Below, piece by piece: positions 36,405-45,466 of a stretch of DNA of 64,000 bases. The stretch is from Mucilaginibacter sp. 14171R-50. GTDB taxonomy: Bacteria > Bacteroidota > Bacteroidia > Sphingobacteriales > Sphingobacteriaceae. Location: contig NZ_CP048115.1 of the NCBI RefSeq assembly GCF_010093045.1, positions 3,658,001 through 3,722,000 of the forward strand, written 5' to 3'. The stretch's first letter is position 1. Every line of letters begins with the position of its first letter. Both the position numbers and the translations under genes were made by a program. The notes beneath the pieces are model-generated. The model searched no databases, was not told where the DNA came from, and was given only the letters and a program-made list of their open reading frames with translations.

Positions 36405-36410
36405 CTTGAT

Positions 36411-36567
36411 GAAATTCTATACTCTAATTTCTAAATCCTAAAGCAGGCTTCAGTTTAATAAGTATTAAAACAGGATAATAGGATTAGCTTTAACTAATTT
36501 CGAGTATTAAGTGCTTTACAGCTAAGATTTTATTTAGGATTTAGAAATTAGAATTTAGTGTTAATTT
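36411..36567. repeat. Intergenic word-repeat hairpin F (rnz / MCE gene)
   Basis: CTAATTTCTAAATCCTAAA (36424-36442) has a perfect 19-nt inverted copy at 36533-36551, separated by 90 nt. The arms repeat the word CTAAATTC/CTAATTTC. It lies between convergent genes. Confidence 0.8.
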
Positions 36568-36573
36568 CAACCC

Positions 36574-37518
36574 TCAATCTCCCTTTTTGCCAAATACCGA
36601 GAAGTGCACATAACGGCTTGGGTGTGCTTTGATATCAATAAACAAGTTATTTAAATTGCTTGATGCCGAGTTAAGGTTATCGTACATTTTGGTATCGTTC
36701 ATCAACAGGCCAAGCGAACCCTGTGTGCTGTTTATTTTGGCCATAGTTGCCTGCAGATCGGCAACAGCCTTATTGGCATTGTCTAACGTACCCTTAATGT
36801 TTGAGCTAGCCAGATCGGTACTAAACCGTTCAAAATTGTTTGATATACCGGTTAAATGCGCGCTGCTGTTCTTCAAATTACCTGAGGCTGCTTCCGCGTT
36901 AGCCATAATGCCGTTGATGTGGCTGGTTTGCGCACCTACAATGGCATCTATCTTTTTGGTTGTACCTTCTAAAGTTTGTAATGAGTTGGCAATGCTGGCA
37001 AAGCTCCTGTCCACGTTTTTCTGGAAGGTGGGGTTCATTATTTTATTAATCGCGCCTAAGGCAGAATCTACCTTTGAAATAAGCACTTCAGCTTTTTTTT
37101 GAATAGGCTGCAGGCTTTCGGCCAGGCTGCCCTGTATATCCGCCCGCAGAGTATCGCGGTCTTCGGCATACTTGTTACTGTTGCCCAGCTCAAAAACTAT
37201 AGCCTTGCCGCCCAAAAGGTCGGTGCTTTGCAGTTTGGCCAGGGTGTTATCGGGTATGTCATATTTATCGTCTACCTTAAACTCAACGGTAGTGCGGCCA
37301 TCAGCATGAAGTTCCATTTTTGATACCCGCCCGATTTGAAAGCCATTTACCAAAACAGGTTTTGATACGGTTAAGCCCTCAACGCTGCGGTAAACGGCAT
37401 AAAATTTATTAGATCCCGAAAAAACATCGTTACCTTTTAAAAAGCTGTATCCTAATATTAAAACGGTTAATGCTACGGCAGTAAGGGCTCCGATCTTGGT
37501 TTCGTTAGATATTTTCAT
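36574..37518 (-). CDS. MlaD/MCE-domain lipid-transport protein
   Basis: This 314-aa protein has one N-terminal membrane helix (TAVALTVLILGYSFLKG) and an MCE domain (about residues 38-115, with VEGLTVSKPVLVNGFQIGRVSKM), followed by a long helical, coiled-coil region with repeated NLKNS/LNNL text. MCE proteins carry phospholipids across the periplasm. No MlaE or MlaF partner is adjacent; the upstream neighbour is an amidase, and lptD is divergent, an envelope cluster. Confidence 0.9.
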   Translation of the reverse strand: MKISNETKIGALTAVALTVLILGYSFLKGNDVFSGSNKFYAVYRSVEGLTVSKPVLVNGFQIGRVSKMELHADGRTTVEFKVDDKYDIPDNTLAKLQSTDLLGGKAIVFELGNSNKYAEDRDTLRADIQGSLAESLQPIQKKAEVLISKVDSALGAINKIMNPTFQKNVDRSFASIANSLQTLEGTTKKIDAIVGAQTSHINGIMANAEAASGNLKNSSAHLTGISNNFERFSTDLASSNIKGTLDNANKAVADLQATMAKINSTQGSLGLLMNDTKMYDNLNSASSNLNNLFIDIKAHPSRYVHFSVFGKKGD

Positions 37519-37551
37519 AGATAGTAGTGTGGATGAAGGGCATAAGCGTAA

Positions 37552-38472
37552 TTATTGCGCTAATTGTTCAACGTCTGTTTTATAAGTTTTTATAGCCCGT
37601 ACTATTGAATTTACGATTTCATTTTGCCCGGCTTCCGAATTTAGGTACTCTTCGTCGTCGGGGTTATTAATGTAACCGGTCTCCACCAGTACTGATGGCA
37701 TAGCGGCATGGCACAGTACATATATCCCTTGTTCTCTTAGGCCTTCGCTGCGCCTGCCGTCAGTGTCAACAAACTCTGTGCTGATTAAGTTTGCGATTTT
37801 TACACTTTGTTTCCGAAATTTGCGCATATAAGCGTCGGTAAGGATAATAACCACCGGGTCGTTAGGGTCTAATCCATCGCCGTTCAGGTCCGAGTCATCT
37901 TCTATTTTATTGTTCTTGATGGCATTTTGTTCTTCGCGCGAGCGGTGCAAGCCGTAAACCAGCATTAAGGCGCCTTTCCCGGACCGATCTGGCACACGAA
38001 CGGATTTGTAAACCGCCCTGCCGCGCCGGGTACCAACACGCTGGCGTACTACCTTGTCTGCCAACGAATTGCAATGTATTGAGATGAACAGGTTCCCCTT
38101 ATTCTCGTTTGCTATCTGCGCCCGCCTTTCAAATGATACATCGTCCTCGGTTGTACGTGTCAAAACGGCATTTACCCCGTCCAGATCTTTTTCAATAGCC
38201 TTTTGCAATTTTAGTGCAATAGCAAGCGTTACATTTCTTTCAGACGAAAATGAGCCGCTGGCGCCGCGGGAATAATGGCCAGGGGGGGCGTTGTCGGGTT
38301 TTACACCATGCCCGGCGTCGATAATAATGGTGCGCAGCTTAAAACTATTATTTACAAGCGTGTCGTTTTTTGGATGATCTACTGATGTAAACGAAAACAA
38401 TGAAAAGCAAACTATTATTGCACCAACGCCACAAATCGCTCTTTTCAATCTGTTCAATATTTTATTTTTCAT
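37552..38472 (-). CDS. N-acetylmuramoyl-L-alanine amidase (Amidase_3)
   Basis: This exported zinc amidase cleaves between muramic acid and L-Ala in peptidoglycan. The signal peptide covers about 32 residues. Zinc and catalytic residues are visible in IIIDAGHGVK, the SSERNVTLAI Glu, LFISIHCNS and VLVETGYINN. An insert of about 60 residues after HCNSLADK carries NKIEDDSDLNGDGLDPNDP, possibly a regulatory helix or calcium-like loop. It is followed by the MCE gene 33 bp downstream. Confidence 0.93.
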   Translation of the reverse strand: MKNKILNRLKRAICGVGAIIVCFSLFSFTSVDHPKNDTLVNNSFKLRTIIIDAGHGVKPDNAPPGHYSRGASGSFSSERNVTLAIALKLQKAIEKDLDGVNAVLTRTTEDDVSFERRAQIANENKGNLFISIHCNSLADKVVRQRVGTRRGRAVYKSVRVPDRSGKGALMLVYGLHRSREEQNAIKNNKIEDDSDLNGDGLDPNDPVVIILTDAYMRKFRKQSVKIANLISTEFVDTDGRRSEGLREQGIYVLCHAAMPSVLVETGYINNPDDEEYLNSEAGQNEIVNSIVRAIKTYKTDVEQLAQ

Positions 38473-38500
38473 TATGTTTGAACGCTGTTAACTGTACCTG

Positions 38501-38508
38501 CAAAAATA
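38501..38508 (-). promoter_or_regulatory. -7 promoter box of the amidase-MCE operon
   Basis: TATTTTTG on the reverse strand, preceded at 18 nt by TTTC. It lies in the 52-bp divergent region shared with lptD and predicts a leader of about 24 nt. Confidence 0.55.
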
Positions 38509-38524
38509 CTATTCATAATCAATT

Positions 38525-41266
38525 TTGAAATTAGTTAGGCTTTTTTTTCTACTTGCATTTATACTAATGGTTAACGTAATGGCCTCTGCAAAAAAAGGCT
38601 ATCATTACCTAACTGTTAAAGATACTATTATAAAACTTGATTCTGTTAGGGACAAGAAACTGCTTAAAGTTACCTCTCCGCAAAAAGTAAACGCCAACAA
38701 AAACAAAGCCCAAAGCTTTAACGCTCCAAATCCTACTTCAGTACTTAACACCAGGCAAGATACCACGCCAACGGCCGGCGGCCTTAAATCTGTTGTAAAG
38801 GCTACAGCCGAAGATTCGTCGTTTGTTGATAACGATCATAAGATGAAGTATCTGTACGGTAAGGCGCGGGTAACCTATGAAGATTTTGAGTTGGATGCCG
38901 AGTATATACGTGTTGACGAGAACAAACATGAGATATTTGCCCGCGGCGCCATCGACCCTAAAACAAGGCGTTATATTGGTCGCCCCTTAACCAAATCGGG
39001 GCAGGAAAAACCCGTTGCGTCCGATTCGTTGGTGTTTAACTACACTACCAAAAAAGTTAAAATATGGAACCCTGCATCTGAGCAGGAAGGTAACTATATA
39101 TCGGGCGGGTTGGCCAAAAGGATAAACGAGAATGAGGTGGCTTACCGCAATGTGATATTCAGCACCTGCGACCTTCCTTATCCCGATACGCACTTCGGTA
39201 TCGTAATTACGAAGGGCATAGGCCAAAAAAACCGCATCATATCCGGGCCTGCTTATTTAGAGATTGCGGGCGTGCCTTTGCCACTTGGCATACCGTTTGG
39301 TTTTTTTCCAAAGCCCGACTCACGTACCTCGGGGGTGATATTGCCAACCTTCGGCGAGGATCAAAAACTCGGCTTTTACCTGCGTAACCTGGGTTATTAC
39401 GTTGGTATTAACGATAATATCGATGTTACCTTCATGTCCAGCTTATATTCAAAAGGATCGTACGAGTTAAGCGCTAATTCGCGTTATTTAAAACGTTATA
39501 AGTACGGCGGTAACCTAACCTTAAGCTACGGCTCGCACAACTATGGCCTGGCCGGTGACCCTGCCGTAAAAGATTTTAACGTGGCCTGGACACACTCACA
39601 GGACCCTAACGCAAATCCTGGTACAACATTCAGCGCATCGGTAAACGCGGGTACATCAAGCTTTTACCGCAACAGCCCGGGCCAGAACAATTACGATCTG
39701 TCACGACTCACTCAAAATAACTTACGATCAAGTATATCGTATGGCAGGACCTGGGTAGGTACACCGTTTAACCTTAACGTAAGTTTGGGCCACAGCCAGG
39801 ACCTTACCCAAAAAACAGTAACGCTTGAGCTGCCTACCTTTAGCTTCAACATGTCTACCTTAAGTCCGTTTGACTCAAAAGACCGGGTGGGCGAACAAAA
39901 ATGGTATCAGCGTATAACTGTTGGTTACAGCCTGGTAGGTACAAATAAACTCAATAACATACCCGAGGCGGAACTATTTAAATCGAATACACTTTCTAAG
40001 CGGCTGCAAAGCGGTTTGCAGCACCAGATACCTGTTGCCTTTAACGCTACCGTGTTAAAGTACTTTCAATTTAATACCGGTGTAAATTACACCGAGCGGT
40101 GGTATCTGCAAAGCATTCGTAAAAAATTTGACCGGGGATCGAGAGACGCGATAATTGATACCGTTGCAGGCTTTGCCCGTGCAGGCGAGTACAGCTTTAA
40201 TGCAGGCTTTTCTACAAAATTATATGGTACCATACCGTTTAAAAAGGGAAATATAACAGCCATCAGGCACGTATCAACGCCGTCTATCAGTTTTAATTAC
40301 CGCCCCGACTTTGGCGACCCCAGCTATGGCTATTATCGCACGGCGGTAAGCGCGGCAACGGTTCCTTATCCTTATTACGCGCAGCGATACTCAATTTTCG
40401 AGCAGTCGGTTTATGGTGGCCCGTCGCCAGGTAAACAGGCCGGTATAGGCTTTTCGCTCGATAATACCATCGAGGCAAAAGTTAGGCCCAAAAGCACAGA
40501 CACATCGGGTGTGGCCCGTAAGATCCCTATTTTGCAGGGCTTAACTTTTTCTACCTTTTATAATTTCGCCGCCGACTCTTTAAAACTATCAAACATCAAT
40601 TTTTCGGGGCATACCTCTGTATTAAATGAAAAGGTAAACATCAATTTCAGCGGTTCATTTGACCCATACTACACCCAGGTGCGCGACTCTATTACCAACG
40701 GCCGGCTACAAAACTATATCAGGCGCGTTAACCGCTTTAGCTGGCAGCAAGGCAAATTTCCGCTGCTTCAATCGTTTAGTTTTTCGGCAAGCGGCAGCTT
40801 AAACCCGGCAACCTTCCATCCAAAAGCTACGGTGCCGGTGGGCAACACCCTGCAAACTATGGACCCCAACCAGGCCCAAAGGCTTGCCATGATAAACAGC
40901 GACCCAGGGGCATATATCGATTTTAATATCCCTTGGAATATATCGTTAAACTACAGCTTTAATTACAATAACAACATTATCAACACATCATCCAGCAATA
41001 CCATAATGCTAAGCGGGGATGTAAGCCTGACCGATAAGTGGAAGATACAATACAACACCAACTACGACCTTAAACTGGGTAAGCTATCTGATGCTACATC
41101 GTTTGCCATATATCGCGACCTGCATTGCTGGGACCTCTCAATCCAGTGGCTGCCATTTGGTTTTTATAAATCCTACAATGTTACATTAAAGGTCAAGGCT
41201 TCGATATTGCAGGATCTGAAATTGAGCAAACGCAGCGATTACACAAACAACGCAGGCTTTTATTAG
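38525..41266 (+). CDS. lptD: LPS-assembly outer-membrane protein LptD (TTG start)
   Basis: LptD inserts lipopolysaccharide into the outer leaflet. The 913-aa chain starts with a signal peptide, has an OstA/LptA-like periplasmic domain (about residues 105-230, with YLYGKARVTYEDFELDAEYI) and a large beta-barrel domain rich in alternating aromatic strands up to the C-terminus. The plug motif region PLPLGIPFGFFPKPDSRTSG near 252 is typical of Bacteroidota LptD. The start is TTG at 38525: a stop lies at 38516-38518 and no ATG precedes the signal peptide. Confidence 0.92.
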   Translation: MKLVRLFFLLAFILMVNVMASAKKGYHYLTVKDTIIKLDSVRDKKLLKVTSPQKVNANKNKAQSFNAPNPTSVLNTRQDTTPTAGGLKSVVKATAEDSSFVDNDHKMKYLYGKARVTYEDFELDAEYIRVDENKHEIFARGAIDPKTRRYIGRPLTKSGQEKPVASDSLVFNYTTKKVKIWNPASEQEGNYISGGLAKRINENEVAYRNVIFSTCDLPYPDTHFGIVITKGIGQKNRIISGPAYLEIAGVPLPLGIPFGFFPKPDSRTSGVILPTFGEDQKLGFYLRNLGYYVGINDNIDVTFMSSLYSKGSYELSANSRYLKRYKYGGNLTLSYGSHNYGLAGDPAVKDFNVAWTHSQDPNANPGTTFSASVNAGTSSFYRNSPGQNNYDLSRLTQNNLRSSISYGRTWVGTPFNLNVSLGHSQDLTQKTVTLELPTFSFNMSTLSPFDSKDRVGEQKWYQRITVGYSLVGTNKLNNIPEAELFKSNTLSKRLQSGLQHQIPVAFNATVLKYFQFNTGVNYTERWYLQSIRKKFDRGSRDAIIDTVAGFARAGEYSFNAGFSTKLYGTIPFKKGNITAIRHVSTPSISFNYRPDFGDPSYGYYRTAVSAATVPYPYYAQRYSIFEQSVYGGPSPGKQAGIGFSLDNTIEAKVRPKSTDTSGVARKIPILQGLTFSTFYNFAADSLKLSNINFSGHTSVLNEKVNINFSGSFDPYYTQVRDSITNGRLQNYIRRVNRFSWQQGKFPLLQSFSFSASGSLNPATFHPKATVPVGNTLQTMDPNQAQRLAMINSDPGAYIDFNIPWNISLNYSFNYNNNIINTSSSNTIMLSGDVSLTDKWKIQYNTNYDLKLGKLSDATSFAIYRDLHCWDLSIQWLPFGFYKSYNVTLKVKASILQDLKLSKRSDYTNNAGFY

Positions 41267-41276
41267 TAGTATTGAT

Positions 41277-42518
41277 ATGCTGGCAGAAATTATAACTATT
41301 GGTGACGAAATTTTAATAGGGCAGATAGTAGATACTAACTCTGCCTGGATGGCGCAGAAGCTTAACGCCGAAGGGATAAGAGTGAAACAGATATCGTCGG
41401 TATCTGACGACCGGGAGCATATCCTTAACGCACTGGCCGAAGCGGCCAATCGGGCCGATATCATTTTTATAACGGGCGGCCTGGGCCCAACCAAAGATGA
41501 TATTACCAAACAAACACTTGCGGAATATTTTAACGTAAAGCTTGTGCTAAATACTGAAGCTTTAAATAATGTGCAGCAGATATTTAAGCGTTATAACAGG
41601 CCGCTGCTTGAAGTGAACCGTAAACAGGCAGAAGTTCCGGAAAACTGCGAGATAATTTTGAACAGCAATGGCACTGCGCCCGGAATGTGGTTTAATGTGG
41701 ATAGCAAGCTATACGTTTCGATGCCCGGGGTGCCGTTTGAAATGATGTACATGATGGAGGATGCGGTAATACCAAAATTGAAACAGCTGCTGAACCTCCC
41801 GGTTATTATCCATAAAACTATATTGACCGCAGGCGAAGGTGAATCGTTCCTTGCCGAAAAGATAGCCGATATTGAGAACGACCTGCCCGGCAACATCAAG
41901 CTTGCTTATTTACCAAAAATGGGCCAGGTGCGTTTAAGGCTAAGCGCTTACAGCAATGGCGGCGCTTCGCTTTCAGATCAGTTAGAAGAATTTGCCGCCC
42001 GTATTGTCGAAAGGGTGGGCCCTAATGTGGTAGCGCTTGAGGATATCCCGCTTGAAAAGGTTGTACTAAATTATATGACCGATAACCACCTGACATTATC
42101 GGCGGCCGAAAGTTGTACCGGTGGGTATCTTTCGCACCTGATCACGCAGCATGCGGGTTCGTCGCAGGTTTTTCTGGGTAGTGCGGTAACCTATTCTAAC
42201 GATCTGAAGGAAAATATTTTAGGTGTTAAAAACGAAACCTTGTATCAGTTTGGAGCTGTTAGCCGCGAAACCGTAACAGAGATGGTTGCAGGCGCGCTAC
42301 AGCAATTTAAGTCGGACTACGCTGTGGCCATTACCGGGATAGCCGGCCCCGGCGGGGGCACAGCAGAGAAACCCGTGGGCACCGTATGGATTGCGGTGGC
42401 AAATACAAATAGAACGGTTGTAAAGAAATTCACATTTGGTAATAAACGCCCCCAAAACATCGAAAGGAGTGCCATGGCTGCCTTTTTTATGTTGATTACT
42501 TTACTAAAAGAAACATAA
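41277..42518 (+). CDS. cinA: CinA family protein (nicotinamide-nucleotide amidase)
   Basis: This 413-aa protein combines an N-terminal molybdopterin-binding-like domain (ITIGDEILIGQIVDTNS near residue 6, TGGLGPTKDD near 63) with a C-terminal CinA domain (SAAESCTGGYLSHLIT, VTYSNDLKENILGV, AITGIAGPGGG) that deamidates nicotinamide mononucleotide in NAD recycling. In some species it is competence- or damage-induced; nothing here shows that. It starts 10 bp after lptD. Confidence 0.94.
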   Translation: MLAEIITIGDEILIGQIVDTNSAWMAQKLNAEGIRVKQISSVSDDREHILNALAEAANRADIIFITGGLGPTKDDITKQTLAEYFNVKLVLNTEALNNVQQIFKRYNRPLLEVNRKQAEVPENCEIILNSNGTAPGMWFNVDSKLYVSMPGVPFEMMYMMEDAVIPKLKQLLNLPVIIHKTILTAGEGESFLAEKIADIENDLPGNIKLAYLPKMGQVRLRLSAYSNGGASLSDQLEEFAARIVERVGPNVVALEDIPLEKVVLNYMTDNHLTLSAAESCTGGYLSHLITQHAGSSQVFLGSAVTYSNDLKENILGVKNETLYQFGAVSRETVTEMVAGALQQFKSDYAVAITGIAGPGGGTAEKPVGTVWIAVANTNRTVVKKFTFGNKRPQNIERSAMAAFFMLITLLKET

Positions 42519-42537
42519 ATGTGACACAGTAATTGTA

Positions 42538-42565
42538 TAATTTTGACCAACGAACTATAGTTTTG
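42538..42565 (+). promoter_or_regulatory. Two tandem -7 boxes before the E2 gene
   Basis: TAATTTTG (42538-42545) and TAGTTTTG (42558-42565) both fit TAnnTTTG. The second ends 3 nt before the ATG at 42569 and would give a leaderless mRNA; the first gives a leader of about 17 nt. Confidence 0.5.
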
Positions 42566-42568
42566 CGT

Positions 42569-44068
42569 ATGGCCAAATACCAATTATTACTGCCAAAGAT
42601 GGGTGAGAGTGTTGCGGAAGCAACCATAATTAAATGGAATAAAAAACCAGGTGATTATATTGAAGCAGATGAGGCAGTTATAGAAATTGCGACTGACAAG
42701 GTCGATTCTGAAGTTCCTTCGCCGGTTTCCGGAAAATTAATTGAACAGCTTTGTAAAGAAGATGAAGTAGTACAGGTAGGATCGGTAATTGCCGTTATAG
42801 AAACCGATGAGGCGGGCGGCAGTAACGAACCGCAGGCCACTTCCGAACCAACACCTGCACCACAATCTGTAACAGAACAAGCACCACAATTTGTGGCCCA
42901 GACAAGCCCTCAGCCTGCCGAACAAGCCGCACCTGTTGCCGATATACCGGGCATCAATCAAATTGAAGAGAGAGAAAGCCCACCTATTGACGGCGTTAAA
43001 TACGAGAACCGATTTTACTCGCCATTGGTTAAAAATATCGCCAGCCAGGAAGGTATTGGTAATAACGAGCTTGACCAGATACCGGGTACCGGCGCCGAGG
43101 GCCGTTTAACCAAGGACGACCTGCTGGAGTATATCCAGAAACGCGGCTCCAAAGCGGCGGCACCACAAGGTTTTGCTACAGCGCAACAGCCTGGAGTTGC
43201 AAAACCAACGGAACAACCGGCAACGGCTTATACCGCACCGCAGCCAGCACCTTCACCTGCTTCCAAGGCTCCACAGTTTGAACCTGGGCAACAAACAGCC
43301 CAACCGGCTGCCGAAATGCCAAAGGCGGCGCCACAACCTGCCGCTACATCTGTTTCGGGCGGGCATGAAATTATTGAAATGGACCGCATGCGTAAGCTGA
43401 TTGCCGAGCATATGGTTTACAGTAAGCACACGTCGCCGCATGTAACTTCTTTTGTGGAAGCCGATGTGACCGAATTGGTGAACTGGCGCGAGAGAATTAA
43501 AAACGCGTTCGAGAAACGCGAGGGCGAGAAAATTACCTTTACACCTATATTTATAGAGGCGGTTGTAAAAGCTATTAAAGATTTTCCGCTGATAAACATA
43601 TCGGTGAACGGAACCCAGATCATCAGGAAAAAGGATATTAACATTAGCATGGCTACTGCTTTGCCAAGCGGAAACCTGATTGTACCGGTTATTAAAAAGG
43701 CGGACGAGTTGAGCCTTATTGGTATTACGAAGACTGTTAATGATTTAGCTAACCGTGCCCGTAACAACAAACTGCAGCCCGACGATGTAAGGGACGGTAC
43801 GTTCACCATTACCAACGTAGGCTCGTTTGGCAATGTAATGGGCACGCCTATTATTAACCAGCCTCAGGTAGCCATATTGGCGGTTGGGGCAATTAAAAAG
43901 AAACCGGCCGTTATAGAAACGCCAAAAGGTGATGCGATAGCCATCAGGCATATGATGTTCCTGTCGCTTTCTTACGACCATCGCGTAGTGGATGGTGCCT
44001 TAGGCGGACAATTTGTAAGCAGGGTAGCCCATTACCTTGAAAATTGGGACACTAACAGGAGTTTATAG
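42569..44068 (+). CDS. 2-oxoacid dehydrogenase E2 (dihydrolipoyl acyltransferase)
   Basis: E2 forms the core of a 2-oxoacid dehydrogenase complex. The 499-aa chain has one lipoyl domain with the lipoyl lysine K44 (EIATDKVDSEVPSP), a long Ala/Pro/Gln/Thr-rich linker, an E3/E1-binding domain (FYSPLVKNIASQEGIG, GAEGRLTKDDL), a second linker and the catalytic domain ending SYDHRVVDGALGGQF, with the active-site histidine near 472. The subtype (branched-chain or 2-oxoglutarate) is unclear and no E1 or E3 gene is nearby. The start at 42569 is the conserved one; a TTG at 42533 overlaps a promoter box. Confidence 0.93.
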   Translation: MAKYQLLLPKMGESVAEATIIKWNKKPGDYIEADEAVIEIATDKVDSEVPSPVSGKLIEQLCKEDEVVQVGSVIAVIETDEAGGSNEPQATSEPTPAPQSVTEQAPQFVAQTSPQPAEQAAPVADIPGINQIEERESPPIDGVKYENRFYSPLVKNIASQEGIGNNELDQIPGTGAEGRLTKDDLLEYIQKRGSKAAAPQGFATAQQPGVAKPTEQPATAYTAPQPAPSPASKAPQFEPGQQTAQPAAEMPKAAPQPAATSVSGGHEIIEMDRMRKLIAEHMVYSKHTSPHVTSFVEADVTELVNWRERIKNAFEKREGEKITFTPIFIEAVVKAIKDFPLINISVNGTQIIRKKDINISMATALPSGNLIVPVIKKADELSLIGITKTVNDLANRARNNKLQPDDVRDGTFTITNVGSFGNVMGTPIINQPQVAILAVGAIKKKPAVIETPKGDAIAIRHMMFLSLSYDHRVVDGALGGQFVSRVAHYLENWDTNRSL

Positions 44069-44114
44069 TTACAGGAATATATAGTTAATTTAATTTGTGA
44101 GTTTCTACAAAAGC

Positions 44115-44147
44115 AAAGGCTTCCCTAACCGGAAGCCTTTTGTTTTA
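44115..44147. terminator. Bidirectional terminator after the E2 gene
   Basis: AAAGGCTTCC and GGAAGCCTTT form a perfect 10-bp stem with a 6-nt loop, followed by TGTTTTA on the plus strand and a TTTGCTTTTG run on the minus strand. It serves both convergent genes. Confidence 0.85.
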
Positions 44148-45350
44148 TGCTTTGTTCTCTAAGTTGTCAATCTTTAAAACGCCCGCTTTTTTGCTGAAAT
44201 CACGGGTGAGCATTTCGTATACGATCTTAAACCATATTAATAAGCACGGAAGGGCTATCAGGGCATAGGGTATCACGTAGTTTACTCGCAGATATCGCGG
44301 GAAAAGATCTGAAGGCGAAAAGTTGGTAAGCACCAGGGCGAATATCATCAGGAACCGTTCGTAACCTGTAATTGGCCTGTCTAAGATCACATACCATATA
44401 CTTACCCCGATAAAGGCGATTACGTAGGTTGGCGGCTCGCTACTGGTGCTGAATATGATGGTAAATATCAATACCGAAGCCAGCAATAATAATTGGTAAT
44501 TAAGGTTTCGCCAGTATTTTATACGCAACATTGATGCTACGAAAACCAGTATGGCCGGCACCAATATCAACAAGTTCGACAGGTTTTTCACCAGGAATAT
44601 TTTAGTTATCATACCCATAACACTTACGTTACCCCTGGTAGAAGTAAGATTTGCTGCGTTTTTTGCCAGCAGATCAGGATACCAGTCGCGATAGGTTTGG
44701 ATAATATAAGCCGGAGACGATACGAGCATGGGCAATGCAAATAACACTACCGACCAAAACGCCAGGCTTAAAATAAATTTCGCTTTGTTGTCCGAAAAGA
44801 AGAAGAACGCCAGCCCTACAATGCCGTATAACTTTATAGCGGTACCTAAAATGATCATGAGCGCGGCCCAGAAATCCTGCTTTTTCCTGATAAAAATAAA
44901 GCTGAATATTACCAGCGCCGTAATCAGCGGATTTACCTGCACATTACCCGATGAACCCATAATACTGTTAACATTAAGCAGCAAAATCACAAACTTTTGC
45001 GAGTTGTTAAGGGGTAATTGCATTATGGCATAATACAATATAAAGGCCAGGAACATCACCCAGAGTATTACACCAGCCTGGTTAGGTAAAACTGCAAACG
45101 GCGCAATTACCAAACCAAACACCGGCCCGTAGTGGTTAAGGTCGAAATAGTACTGCGGCTCGGGGCCAAACAGCGTGTGCTGGTTTATAAGGTTTAAAAA
45201 GTTGTGCTTGTAAATGATGTAATTGTTATGCGTGGTTAATTTGTTTGAGGGGTGCATAACAATATCTTTTGCTACCGCGAAAAAGCTGAGTCCGAACCAA
45301 AGCGACAGGATAAAGGTTTTGTTGAATAGAATATTTTTTAGTTTTTGCAT
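44145..45350 (-). CDS. Polytopic membrane protein, GT87/DUF2029-like glycosyltransferase
   Basis: This 401-aa protein has about ten membrane helices. A large periplasmic loop early in the chain (PQYYFDLNHYGPVFGLVIAP) contains the aspartate typical of GT-C polyprenyl-phosphate-dependent mannosyltransferases, here of GT87 type. The sugar and acceptor are unknown. The start at 45350 is preferred because the ATG at 45416 falls inside the hom terminator; a weak -7 box TATTATTG lies upstream. Confidence 0.8.
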   Translation of the reverse strand: MQKLKNILFNKTFILSLWFGLSFFAVAKDIVMHPSNKLTTHNNYIIYKHNFLNLINQHTLFGPEPQYYFDLNHYGPVFGLVIAPFAVLPNQAGVILWVMFLAFILYYAIMQLPLNNSQKFVILLLNVNSIMGSSGNVQVNPLITALVIFSFIFIRKKQDFWAALMIILGTAIKLYGIVGLAFFFFSDNKAKFILSLAFWSVVLFALPMLVSSPAYIIQTYRDWYPDLLAKNAANLTSTRGNVSVMGMITKIFLVKNLSNLLILVPAILVFVASMLRIKYWRNLNYQLLLLASVLIFTIIFSTSSEPPTYVIAFIGVSIWYVILDRPITGYERFLMIFALVLTNFSPSDLFPRYLRVNYVIPYALIALPCLLIWFKIVYEMLTRDFSKKAGVLKIDNLENKA

Positions 45351-45411
45351 ACAAGTGGCTACAGGTTGCAATAATACGTAAAGGCGGTTATATCCAAAAC
45401 AAGCCAACGCA

Positions 45412-45446
45412 AACAAAAAAAGAGCGCACTTGATTGTACGCTCTTT
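45412..45446 (-). terminator. Terminator of the metY-metX-hom operon
   Basis: On the reverse strand AAAGAGCGTAC and GTGCGCTCTTT form an 11-nt stem with one mismatch and run into T7. It lies 20 bp after the hom stop. Confidence 0.88.
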
Positions 45447-45466
45447 CTAAAGGCAGGGGTATATAA

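Noticed and set aside
45351..45416. Longer start for the GT87-like gene at 45416
   Set aside because: The extra 22 codons overlap the terminator of the hom operon, so the start at 45350 is preferred.
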